64,000 nt of DNA from Naumannella cuiyingiana (GTDB lineage: Bacteria; Actinomycetota; Actinomycetes; Propionibacteriales; Propionibacteriaceae), in the NCBI RefSeq assembly GCF_013408305.1, contig NZ_JACBZS010000001.1, positions 1,488,001-1,552,000 on the forward strand, given 5' to 3'. The position numbers were made by a program, and so were the translations under genes. The notes below the pieces were generated by a model. It worked only from the letters and a program-made list of their open reading frames with translations, searched no databases and was not told where the DNA came from. This document shows, piece after piece, positions 22,490 through 29,894 of the stretch; within the stretch, counting starts at the first letter, position 1; every line of letters begins with the position of its first letter.

Positions 22490-23370
22490 CAGGACCGCCC
22501 GCCGGTGAGCCGCGGATCGGGGGCCTGGCCGGCCCAGTCGTCCCGGACCCAGGCGTGCGCCGGGTCGTCGCAGATCAGCCACGCCCGCTCAGCTCCGGGG
22601 CCGGCCATCACGTTCAGGTAGTACATGTCGTAGCCCGTGGGCGCCATCGCCGGACCGTGCCAGCCGTGCGGCACCAGCACCACGTCGCCGCCGCGGACCT
22701 CGGCCAGCACGTCGATCGGGCGCTCGTCGGTCCCGTAGACGCGCTGGTAGCCGATCGGCTCGGTGCCCGCGGGCCCGGTCAGCTCGAAGTAGTAGATCTC
22801 CTCCAGCTGGGTCTCGACGCCCGGTCGCTCGGTGTCGTGCTTGTGCGGGGGCCAGGACGACCAGTTGCCGGCCGGGGTGATCACCTCGCAGGCGATGATC
22901 GAATCGGCGTCGAGCACGCCCGGCGTACCGAAATTGCGGACCAGCCGGGTCGCCCGGCCCGCGCCGCGGACCTCGATCGGCACCGCGTCCGCGGCGATTC
23001 GCGCGAGCCGGTCCGGCGCGCCGTCGCCGGTCACCTCCGCGGACGCCACCGCGATCCGCACCGGCCGCTCGCCCTCGTTGATCACCGACCATTCGGTGTC
23101 CGGCGGGAGGTACGCCACATCGGTCGGCCCGGCGAAGACCGACTCCCGCCCGGCGAGCACCACGCGCTCGCCGCCCGCCTCGACCGCGGCACCGCCGCGC
23201 AGCGGCACGACGATGCCCTCGCGGTCGGCGAACCGTTCCGTGAGCCGCGCGCCGGGCGCGACCTCGCGGACCAGCAGCCCGGTATGGCGCCAGCCGGGGA
23301 TCGTCTCGTCGACGGTCACCTCGCCGGCGCCCCGGTCGGCGCGCAGGACCCAGGGGCTCTGCCCGGTCAT
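22489..23370 (-). CDS. iolB: 5-deoxy-glucuronate isomerase
   Basis: A 293-residue bicupin that isomerises 5-deoxy-D-glucuronate to 2-deoxy-5-keto-D-gluconate. The metal site is visible as SWPPHKHDTER...ETQLEEIYYFEL (two His and a Glu), with a further His in VLVPHGWHGPAMAPTGYDMYYLNVMAGP near the C-terminus. The length matches the family. An AGGAGAT Shine-Dalgarno sequence lies in front of the ATG, which also overlaps the upstream aldolase stop (ATGA). It sits between the aldolase and iolD in the inositol operon. Confidence 0.95.
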
Positions 23371-24311
23371 CGAAGATCTCCTTGTGTCGGTTCGTTCGTC
23401 GGTTCGTTCGTCGGTTCGTGGACCAGGGCGGCGGCACGAGACACCGCGCCGGCCACATCGCCATCGGGCGGATAGAGCAGCGACCGACCGATCACCAGCC
23501 CTCGCACCTGCGGCGGCCGGAGCGCGCGTGCCCACCGCCGATAGGTCTCGGCGGGCGCCCCGGTCGGGTCGCCGCCGAGCAGCAACACGGGCAGCGTGGT
23601 CGCCGCCATCACCTGCTCGCATTCGTCCACCACGGGCAGTTTCAGCCAGGTACGCTCGCTCGCCGATCCCAGGCCGGCGGCAACATGGATCGATCTGATC
23701 ACCGACTCCGGGTCGAGCTGGTTGGCCAGTCGGCCGCCGCTCCGGGCCGCCCAGAACGGCTCCAGCATGGCGAGCAGGCCCCGATCGGCGAGCCCGTCGA
23801 TCATGGTCGCGCAGGTCTCCAGGGTGGCGACCGTCGCGGGATCGCCGGGATCGATCCGCAGCAGCATCTTGCCGCCCTGCATCCCACGCTCGGCCAGCCG
23901 TTCCGGCCGGTAGCCGGTGATCCGGTCGTCCAGCTCGAAGACCGATCCCGCCAGGCCGCCGCGATTCATCGAGCCGAAGACGTGCTTGTCCTCCAGCGCA
24001 CCGAGCAGGACCAGATCGTCCAGCACATCGGCGGTGCCGAGGACGCCGTCCACCCCCGGGCGATCCAGGGCGACCAGCAGCCGGGCCAGCATCTCGCCGC
24101 GGTCGGCCATCGCGTCGGCGCGATCGCGTACCCCGAGCGCACCGCGCGCCGGGTGGTCGGCCGCGATGATCATCAGCCGCCCGTCGGCCGGCAGTCCGTC
24201 GGGCCGGCGCCGGTCCCGCCACGCCGCCGCCACCCGGCCCGGGTCCAGCGCCCGCAGCTCGCTCAGCTCGGCCACCCGGCCCGCTGCCCGGCTGGACTGG
24301 CCGGCGCTCAT
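23367..24311 (-). CDS. Cgl0158-family class I aldolase, probable 2-deoxy-5-keto-gluconate-6-phosphate aldolase
   Basis: A 314-residue (beta/alpha)8-barrel protein of the kind found in actinobacterial inositol clusters (Cgl0158 family). Recognisable parts are RLMIIAADHPARGALGV near the N-terminus, HVFGSMNRGGLAGSVFELDDRITGY, GGKMLLRIDPGDPATVATLE, and TLPVLLLGGDPTGAPAETYRRWARAL near the C-terminus. By position between iolC and iolB, and by absence of another aldolase in the operon, it should split 2-deoxy-5-keto-D-gluconate 6-phosphate into dihydroxyacetone phosphate and malonate semialdehyde; this is inferred. The C-terminal tail is an unusual EPTN tandem repeat encoded by a 12-bp DNA repeat. 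Its ATG overlaps the iolC stop. Confidence 0.86.
   Translation of the reverse strand: MSAGQSSRAAGRVAELSELRALDPGRVAAAWRDRRRPDGLPADGRLMIIAADHPARGALGVRDRADAMADRGEMLARLLVALDRPGVDGVLGTADVLDDLVLLGALEDKHVFGSMNRGGLAGSVFELDDRITGYRPERLAERGMQGGKMLLRIDPGDPATVATLETCATMIDGLADRGLLAMLEPFWAARSGGRLANQLDPESVIRSIHVAAGLGSASERTWLKLPVVDECEQVMAATTLPVLLLGGDPTGAPAETYRRWARALRPPQVRGLVIGRSLLYPPDGDVAGAVSRAAALVHEPTNEPTNEPTQGDLR
23387..23419. repeat. 12-bp tandem repeat in the aldolase C-terminus
   Basis: The unit TCGGTTCGTTCG occurs twice perfectly, with a third partial copy. On the coding strand it encodes EPTN-EPTN-EPT at the end of the aldolase gene, just upstream of the iolB Shine-Dalgarno sequence. Copy-number change would alter the tail length without shifting the frame. 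Confidence 0.85.
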
Positions 24312-25258
24312 GCCCGCCCCCGCTCGATCGCCGCGTCGACCTCGGCACTGTCCGGCATGGCGGTGGAGCATTCCAACCGCGAAGCCACGATCGCGCCCGC
24401 AGCATTGGCGAAGGCGATGCTGCGGCTCAGCGACCAGCCGGCCAGCAGCCCGTGCACCAGGGCGCCGCCGAACCCGTCGCCGGCGCCGAGTCCGTTGACG
24501 ACCGTGGTGGGCAGCGGCGGAACCTCGATCCGTTCGTCGGCGGTGGCTGCCAGCACCCCCGCCGGGCCCTGCTTGACCACGGCGAGCCGCACCCCCCGGT
24601 CGAGCAGCGCATCGGCGGCCCGATCCGGATCGGTCTCGCCGACCGCGACCTCGCACTCCTCGCGATTGCCGACCGCGACGCTGACCAGCGGGAGTGCCTC
24701 GGCGATCACCGCCGACGCCTGCGCGGGGTCGGTCCAGAACATCGGCCGCCAGTCGAGATCGAGCACGGTGTGCCGGTCCCCCGACACCGGCCCACGGTGC
24801 CGCCACGCGGCGAAGTGGGCGTCGCGGCTCGGCTGTTGGGACAGGCCGGTGACCGTGGACCAGAACACGGTGGCGTCGGCGATCGCGGGCAGCGGCAGAT
24901 CCTCCGGCCGGACCAGCAGATCCGGGGCCGTCGGATACCGATAGAAGTAGAGCGGGAAGTCGTCGGGCGGGAACACCTCACAGAAGGTGACCGGCGTGGG
25001 CGGGCCGCCCGCGATGTCGATCACGTAGGAGTCGTCCACTCCCAGGCGGCGCAGCTCGTGGTGCAGATAGGCGCCGAACGGATCGTCGGCGACGGCGGTG
25101 ATCACCGCGGCGCTGTGGCCGTGCCGGGCCGCGGCCACCGCGACATTGCTGGCGGTGCCGCCGAGGTACTTGCCGAAGGTCTGCACGTCGGCCAGGCCGA
25201 CGCCGTGCTGGAGAGGATAGATGTCGACGCCGATTCGGCCGAAGGTGAGCAGATCCAT
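24308..25258 (-). CDS. iolC: 5-dehydro-2-deoxygluconokinase
   Basis: A 316-residue PfkB/ribokinase-family kinase that phosphorylates 2-deoxy-5-keto-D-gluconate at C6. The first PfkB signature region is FGKYLGGTASNVAVAAARHG, and the second, with the catalytic Asp, is VVNGLGAGDGFGGALVHGLLAG. The internal segment VFWSTVTGLSQQPSRDAHFAAW is typical of IolC. The length is slightly shorter than Bacillus IolC, and there is no fused C-terminal aldolase-like domain; that function is encoded by the separate downstream gene overlapping it. The ATG lies two bases after the stop of the iolE-like gene. Confidence 0.94.
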   Translation of the reverse strand: MDLLTFGRIGVDIYPLQHGVGLADVQTFGKYLGGTASNVAVAAARHGHSAAVITAVADDPFGAYLHHELRRLGVDDSYVIDIAGGPPTPVTFCEVFPPDDFPLYFYRYPTAPDLLVRPEDLPLPAIADATVFWSTVTGLSQQPSRDAHFAAWRHRGPVSGDRHTVLDLDWRPMFWTDPAQASAVIAEALPLVSVAVGNREECEVAVGETDPDRAADALLDRGVRLAVVKQGPAGVLAATADERIEVPPLPTTVVNGLGAGDGFGGALVHGLLAGWSLSRSIAFANAAGAIVASRLECSTAMPDSAEVDAAIERGRA

Positions 25259-25260
25259 GA

Positions 25261-26142
25261 TCAGTTTCCCATCCCGATCAGGAAGCGCAGGCTCGCGGCG
25301 ACATCGCGCACGGGTCCGTCGCCGGTGGGTTCGGCCTGCAGCACGGTGTCCTGCTCCAGCACGTACCAGCCCGCATAGCCCGCGGCCTCGAGCGACCTGA
25401 CGATGGTCACAAGATCGACATCCCCCTGACCCAGTGGCGCGTAGATGCCGCGGCGTACCGCCTCGGTGTAGGTCAGCTCGCCCGACCGGACCCGGTCGAC
25501 CAGCTCGGCCCGGACATCCTTGAGGTGCACGTGTTCGATTCGCTCCGGGTCAGCCGTCGCGATCGCGACGGGATCGGCGCCCCCGATCATCAGGTGACCG
25601 GTGTCCAGGCACAGCCCGATGGTCGAGCCGGCCAGCACGCGCTCGGTCTCCGCCGCGTTCTCGATCATGGTGCCCACATGTGGATGCAGGGCGGCGACCA
25701 GCCCGGCCGCGCGTACCTCGCGATCGATGGCGTCGAGATGTTGCAGCAGTACCGTCCACTGCGCATCGTCCAGCTCGGGGCGCGCATCGTAGCCGTCGGC
25801 GCCGGTGGCGGCCGCGATCACCACCACGGACGCACCCGCGGCGGCGAGCGGAGCCAGCGCCTCGCGTACCTGCGGCAGCGGGTCGTGGTGCGGATCGTGC
25901 AGGACCACCGGGACGAACTGGCCGACGGCGGCGAGCCCGTAGGAGGCAAGCAGCTCGATCTTGTCGGCCATCGCCTCGGGCAGGAAGCCATCCGGGCCGA
26001 ACTCGGTCGCCGCCAGGCCAAGATCACGCATCTGCTCGAGCACCGGCTCCGGCCGGTACTGCCAGCCCCAGCCGGGCACCTCGCAGACGCCCCAACTGAT
26101 CGGCGCTCCCGCAATGCGCCCGCTGATCGTGCCCGCGCTCAT
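25261..26142 (-). CDS. Inosose dehydratase/isomerase-type TIM-barrel protein (IolE-like)
   Basis: A 293-residue sugar phosphate isomerase/epimerase-fold protein (AP endonuclease family 2 TIM barrel). The N-terminus APISWGVCEVPGWGWQYRPEPVL and the metal-site segments VAALHPHVGTMIEN, GLCLDTGHLMIGG and IEHVHLKDV are as in actinobacterial IolE/IolH/IolI-like proteins. In this operon it is the only candidate for the 2-keto-myo-inositol dehydratase step between IolG and IolD, so IolE function is favoured; an IolI-type isomerase cannot be excluded from sequence alone. The ATG overlaps the iolG stop (ATGA). Confidence 0.86.
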   Translation of the reverse strand: MSAGTISGRIAGAPISWGVCEVPGWGWQYRPEPVLEQMRDLGLAATEFGPDGFLPEAMADKIELLASYGLAAVGQFVPVVLHDPHHDPLPQVREALAPLAAAGASVVVIAAATGADGYDARPELDDAQWTVLLQHLDAIDREVRAAGLVAALHPHVGTMIENAAETERVLAGSTIGLCLDTGHLMIGGADPVAIATADPERIEHVHLKDVRAELVDRVRSGELTYTEAVRRGIYAPLGQGDVDLVTIVRSLEAAGYAGWYVLEQDTVLQAEPTGDGPVRDVAASLRFLIGMGN

Positions 26143-27140
26143 CCGGTCACCTCCGCCAACGCCACCGGACGGCCCTCGGCAAGCGACCGGGCGCACGCCT
26201 CGGCGACCCGGAAGGCCTGCAACGCATCGGCCAGGGTGCACGGCGACGGCGCGTTGCCGCGGGCAACCTCGGCGAACTCGGTCAGCTCGGCGACATACGC
26301 CGGGGCGAACCGCTCCATGAAGCTGTGCACCACGCCCCGGGCTGGGCCGCCCGATCGCCCGGGCTCCGCGCTGCGCAGCGCGAGCGTGTCGTCCAGCCCG
26401 ACGGCGAGGCTGTCCCGCTCGCCGAGCAGCTCCAGCCGGACATCGTGCCCGGCACCGTTGTAGCGGCCGGCAGAGGCCAGCACCAGCGGCCCGTTCTCCA
26501 ACGTCAGCACAGCCGCACCGGTGTCCACATCGCCGGCCTCGGCGAAGAACGGCTCGCCCTGGTTCGCGCCGACGGCGTAGGCCGAGACGAATTCCTGCCC
26601 CGTGACGAACCGGATGATGTCGAAGTCGTGGATCGAGCAGTCCCGGAAGATGCCGCCCGACCCGGGCAGATACGACCGGTCCGGCGGCCGCTCGTCGAGG
26701 GTGTTGGCGCGCAGGGTGTGCACGAAGCCGAGCTCGCCGGCGGCGACCGCCGCCCGCGCGGCGCGGTAGCCGGCATCGAAGCGGCGTTGGAAACCGACCT
26801 GGATCGGTGCCGTCGCCGTCTCCGCGAGCCGGGCCAGTTCGCTCGTCTCGGCCAGCGTGCCCGCCACCGGCTTCTCGCAGAAGGTCGGGATGCCGGCGGC
26901 GATACCGGCGCGCAGCAGCTCGGCGTGGACCGGGGTCGCCGCGGCGATCACGAAGGCATCCACCCGGTCCAACAGCTCGTCCACCGAGGCCGCGGTCGTC
27001 GCGTCGACCCGGTCGGCGAGCGCGCTCGCGGCATCCGCGCGCGGATCGGTGATCACCAGCGCATCCACGAAGTCCAGGCCGGCCAGGGTCTCGGCGTGGA
27101 ACGCCCCGATCCGCCCCACTCCGGCGAGCCCGATCCGCAT
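26139..27140 (-). CDS. iolG: Inositol 2-dehydrogenase (Gfo/Idh/MocA family)
   Basis: A 333-residue NAD-dependent oxidoreductase that starts the pathway by oxidising myo-inositol to scyllo-inosose. The Rossmann motif GLAGVGRIGAFHAETLAG is at the N-terminus, the family EKP motif is in IPTFCEKPVAGT (about residue 92), and the catalytic region GGIFRDCSIHDFDIIRFVTG supplies the conserved Asp and His. The ATG follows a GAGGAGGAC Shine-Dalgarno sequence. It is the first gene of a nine-gene operon (catabolism, then transport) and is divergent from a GntR regulator with a shared 125-bp control region. Confidence 0.92.
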   Translation of the reverse strand: MRIGLAGVGRIGAFHAETLAGLDFVDALVITDPRADAASALADRVDATTAASVDELLDRVDAFVIAAATPVHAELLRAGIAAGIPTFCEKPVAGTLAETSELARLAETATAPIQVGFQRRFDAGYRAARAAVAAGELGFVHTLRANTLDERPPDRSYLPGSGGIFRDCSIHDFDIIRFVTGQEFVSAYAVGANQGEPFFAEAGDVDTGAAVLTLENGPLVLASAGRYNGAGHDVRLELLGERDSLAVGLDDTLALRSAEPGRSGGPARGVVHSFMERFAPAYVAELTEFAEVARGNAPSPCTLADALQAFRVAEACARSLAEGRPVALAEVTG

Positions 27141-27203
27141 GCCTTGTCCTCCTCGACGTCGCCGCTGGTTCGCTCCCAGCGTGCTCGATCGGCCCCGGCC
27201 CGT

Positions 27204-27228
27204 CAAGCTTTGTCCGGACATTTGCTTG
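27204..27228. promoter_or_regulatory. Candidate GntR operator between iolG and gntR
   Basis: The 10-bp perfect palindrome TGTCCGGACA is flanked by CAAGC on the left and GCTTG on the right, forming a 25-bp dyad whose outer arms are offset by half a base pair. It lies 64 bp upstream of iolG and 38 bp upstream of the divergent GntR gene, the expected site for an autoregulating repressor. Binding is inferred. Confidence 0.5.
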
Positions 27229-27253
27229 TTCGCACGATCGGCGTGCGCTGTCC

Positions 27254-27259
27254 TAGGCT
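27254..27259 (+). promoter_or_regulatory. Leaderless -10 box for the GntR regulator
   Basis: TAGGCT ends six bases before the ATG of the regulator, with no Shine-Dalgarno sequence between, consistent with a transcript starting at the ATG. Confidence 0.55.
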
Positions 27260-27265
27260 GGTGCC

Positions 27266-28009
27266 ATGGCACCCCAACCGCTGCCGCTGGTGCTCGATCG
27301 CGGCTCCCCGGTGCCGCTGTACCACCAGCTTGCCGAGCAGCTGGCGGCCGCGGTGCGCACCGGCGTACTGCTGCCCGGCGACGGCCTGGAGAACGAGTTG
27401 GCCATGATGGACCGGCTCGACGTCTCCCGCGCGACCGTGCGCCGCGCGATCCAGCAGTTGGTGGCCCAGGGCCTGTTGGTACGCCGTCGCGGGCGCGGCA
27501 CCACCGTCGCCGATCGCCTGGTGCACCGCAAGGTCGAGCTGACCAGTCTCTACGACGATCTCGTCGGCGCGGGCCGCGAGCCCAGGACCGAGGTGCTGCA
27601 GCACCGCCGCGGCGCCGACACCGAAGGCGCGGCGGGGCTCGGGCTGGTCGATGACGACGAGGCGCTGCTCTACCTCGAGCGGGTGCGCTATGCCGACGAC
27701 GAGCCGATCGCGCTGCTGCGCAACTGGCTGCCGCCGGCGCTCGCCGACATCGACGCGACGGCGCTCGAGGGTGACGGGCTGTATGCCGTGTTGCGCGCCC
27801 GCGGCGTACGACCGCAGGTGGCCCACCAGACGATCAGCGCCCGGCCACCGAGCGCACGCGAGCGCCGGCTGCTCGGAATCGGCCGCGGGCAACCCGTGCT
27901 GACCATGACCCGGCTCGCACTGGCCGCCGACGGCACTCCGATCGAGTACGGAAGCCACTGCTACCCCGCCGCGGCGTACAACATCACCGTGATGATCGAC
28001 GAGCGCTGA
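27266..28009 (+). CDS. GntR/UTRA (HutC-type) transcriptional regulator of the inositol operon
   Basis: A 247-residue regulator with an N-terminal GntR winged helix (PLYHQLAEQLAAAVRTGVL...ELAMMDRLDVSRATVRRAIQQL, about residues 15-75) and a C-terminal UTRA ligand-binding domain (about residues 90-240; LYLERVRYADDEPIALLRNWLP, VLTMTRLALAADGTPIEYG). HutC-type proteins sense sugars or sugar phosphates and release DNA. It is divergent from iolG over a short region with a dyad, so control of inositol catabolism and transport is the natural inference; the ligand is probably a pathway intermediate. The ATG appears leaderless. Confidence 0.9.
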   Translation: MAPQPLPLVLDRGSPVPLYHQLAEQLAAAVRTGVLLPGDGLENELAMMDRLDVSRATVRRAIQQLVAQGLLVRRRGRGTTVADRLVHRKVELTSLYDDLVGAGREPRTEVLQHRRGADTEGAAGLGLVDDDEALLYLERVRYADDEPIALLRNWLPPALADIDATALEGDGLYAVLRARGVRPQVAHQTISARPPSARERRLLGIGRGQPVLTMTRLALAADGTPIEYGSHCYPAAAYNITVMIDER

Positions 28010-28017
28010 CGCCCAAT

Positions 28018-28122
28018 CCGGCACCCGCGAACCGAACCGGCACCCGCGAGCGATACTCAGCCCGCACCTGCCGGTTCAGCCCGCACCTGCCGATTCAGCC
28101 CGCGGGTGCCGGTACACCCCGC
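28018..28122. repeat. Intergenic 19-bp-unit repeat patch (copy 1)
   Basis: Between the gntR and MFS gene ends. It has two copies of CCGGCACCCGCGA 19 bp apart, then three consecutive 19-bp units, the first being ACCTGCCGGTTCAGCCCGC (28066, 28085, 28104). The same unit family fills 43.64-43.98 kb. There are no spacers, so it is not a CRISPR array. Confidence 0.85.
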
Positions 28123-28158
28123 GGATAGCGCGGCACGCCAGCCAGGGGCCTCGGTTGA

Positions 28159-29451
28159 TCAGCGCGTGGCGCGTACGACGCGGTAACGGACGAAGGCCGG
28201 TACGGCGAGGGCGGCGAGCACGGTACCGATCACGACCAGCAGGCCGCCGCCGGCCGAGGCGACCACCGTGCCGACCGCGGCCGCCGCGGCTCCGTGGGCG
28301 ACATCGGCGATCCGCGGACCGCCGGCCACCACCACGGTGAACACGCCCTGCAGCCGACCGCGTACCTCGTCGGTCGCCGCCTGCTGCAGCATCGACATCC
28401 GGAAGGCCGCGGACGACATGTCGGCGGCGCCGCCGATCACCAGCATCAGTACGGCAACCACGAGCGCCCAACCGGCGACCCCGCCGCCGAAGCCGATCGC
28501 CACCCCGAAGCCGGCCATCGCCAGCCCCCAGACGATGATCGCGATGACGACCGCGCGGCCCTGCCGCTCGACCCGCGACACCCAGCCGGAGAAAACGCCG
28601 CCGATCACCGCCCCCAGCGGGATCGCCGCGAACAACGCCGCGAACGCCAGCCCGCCATCGATCGGCCCGCCGAAGCTCTCGTGGGCGATCTGCGGGAACA
28701 GCGCCCGCGGCATGCCGAAAACCATCGCGATGATGTCCACCACGAAGGACATCAACAAGATCTTGTGCCCGGCCAGGTAGGCGAAGCCGTCGATCACCGA
28801 CCGCAGACCGGGTACGCCGCTCACGCCCGTCGGCGGCAATGGAGGCAGCGCGATCACGGCGAGCAGGGTGGCACCGAGGGAGAGGGTGTCGATCAGGTAG
28901 AGCAGCGGCAGCCCGACGAACGGGATCAGCGCCCCGGCGATCAGCGGACCGGCGATCCCGCCGGCCTGCATCACGGTCATGTTCAGCGCGTTCGCCGCGG
29001 GAAGTTGATCATGAGGCAGGAGCCGCGGCAGGATCGCGCTGCGTACCGGCTGGTTGATCGCGAAGAACGACTGCTGCACCGCGAACAGCACCAACACCAG
29101 CCAGACATTGTCGAACCCGAGCTGCGCCTGCACCCAGAACAGCGCGCTGGTCCCGATCAACCCCAGTGTCGTCACGATCAGCAGCACCCGGCGGTCCACC
29201 GCATCGGCCAGCGCGCCGCCCCACAATCCGAAGACGATCAGCGGCACCAGCCCGAAGATGCCGGTCAGGCCGACCATCGCCGAGCTCTGGGTCAGCGAGT
29301 AGATCTGGGCCGGGACGGCGACGACGGTGAGCTGGGCGCCGATCACCGTGACGATGTTGGCCAGCCACAGCCACCGGAAGTGCCGGTTGGTCATCGGCCG
29401 GGTGTCGGCGAACATGCCGCGCAACCGGCTGCGCACGTCTGGCCGGGTCAC
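28159..29451 (-). CDS. MFS transporter (EntS/MFS_3-like)
   Basis: A 430-residue major facilitator with about twelve hydrophobic helices. The N-terminal half has NRHFRWLWLANIVTVIGAQLTVVAVPAQIY and the loop 2-3 motif GLWGGALADAVDRRVLL; the second half has RGRLQGVFTVVVAGGPRIADV. These resemble the MFS_3 group that includes the enterobactin exporter EntS and macrolide efflux proteins. The substrate cannot be told from sequence and no neighbouring biosynthetic genes point to one. The start is GTG (29451). The downstream gap to gntR holds the 19-bp repeat patch. Confidence 0.85.
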   Translation of the reverse strand: MTRPDVRSRLRGMFADTRPMTNRHFRWLWLANIVTVIGAQLTVVAVPAQIYSLTQSSAMVGLTGIFGLVPLIVFGLWGGALADAVDRRVLLIVTTLGLIGTSALFWVQAQLGFDNVWLVLVLFAVQQSFFAINQPVRSAILPRLLPHDQLPAANALNMTVMQAGGIAGPLIAGALIPFVGLPLLYLIDTLSLGATLLAVIALPPLPPTGVSGVPGLRSVIDGFAYLAGHKILLMSFVVDIIAMVFGMPRALFPQIAHESFGGPIDGGLAFAALFAAIPLGAVIGGVFSGWVSRVERQGRAVVIAIIVWGLAMAGFGVAIGFGGGVAGWALVVAVLMLVIGGAADMSSAAFRMSMLQQAATDEVRGRLQGVFTVVVAGGPRIADVAHGAAAAAVGTVVASAGGGLLVVIGTVLAALAVPAFVRYRVVRATR

Positions 29452-29491
29452 CGGCGGTCAGTTGGGCTGCCAGTGCTCACGTCGCCGGTGA

Positions 29492-29878
29492 TCACGTTTC
29501 GTGGGTGGTCCGGGGCGCGGACCGACGGCGGAAGATCGCGATGATCACGGTCAGCACCAGGAACGGGATCGGCCCGGCAATCCCCTCGGGCTGCAGCACG
29601 GCGTGGCTGATCAGCGCGCCGACCATCAGCGCGGCCAGGCACACCGCGGCCAGCCGGACGAACCGTGGGATCAACAGCCCGATCGCGCCGGCAATCTCCA
29701 GCACGGCGATCACGATCGGCAGCCAGGCGTCGGTGCCCATCCGCTCGAAGACGACCATCGTCGCCGGCTGTCTGGTCAGCTTGCCGAATGCGGCGAACAG
29801 GAAGCCGAGCGCGGCGAGCACCTGCAGGATCCACAGCACAACATTTCCGACCCGCCCGCCGCTGGTTCGCTCGCTCAT
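29492..29878 (-). CDS. DoxX-like membrane protein
   Basis: A 128-residue protein with four hydrophobic segments (about residues 10-30, 50-70, 74-92 and 102-116). The first includes LQVLAALGFLFAAFGKLTRQP, the typical DoxX-family opening with its FAxxGKL segment. DoxX-like proteins are small four-helix quinone-associated or redox membrane proteins of uncertain role. A TAGGGT box sits exactly six bases before the ATG (29885-29890), so the transcript is probably leaderless. It precedes the MFS gene on the same strand with a 40-bp gap. Confidence 0.82.
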   Translation of the reverse strand: MSERTSGGRVGNVVLWILQVLAALGFLFAAFGKLTRQPATMVVFERMGTDAWLPIVIAVLEIAGAIGLLIPRFVRLAAVCLAALMVGALISHAVLQPEGIAGPIPFLVLTVIIAIFRRRSAPRTTHET

Positions 29879-29884
29879 GCCGCC

Positions 29885-29890
29885 ACCCTA
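29885..29890 (-). promoter_or_regulatory. Leaderless -10 box for the DoxX-like gene
   Basis: On the minus strand TAGGGT is followed by six bases (GGCGGC) and then the ATG; no Shine-Dalgarno sequence is present. Confidence 0.55.
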
Positions 29891-29894
29891 GACC

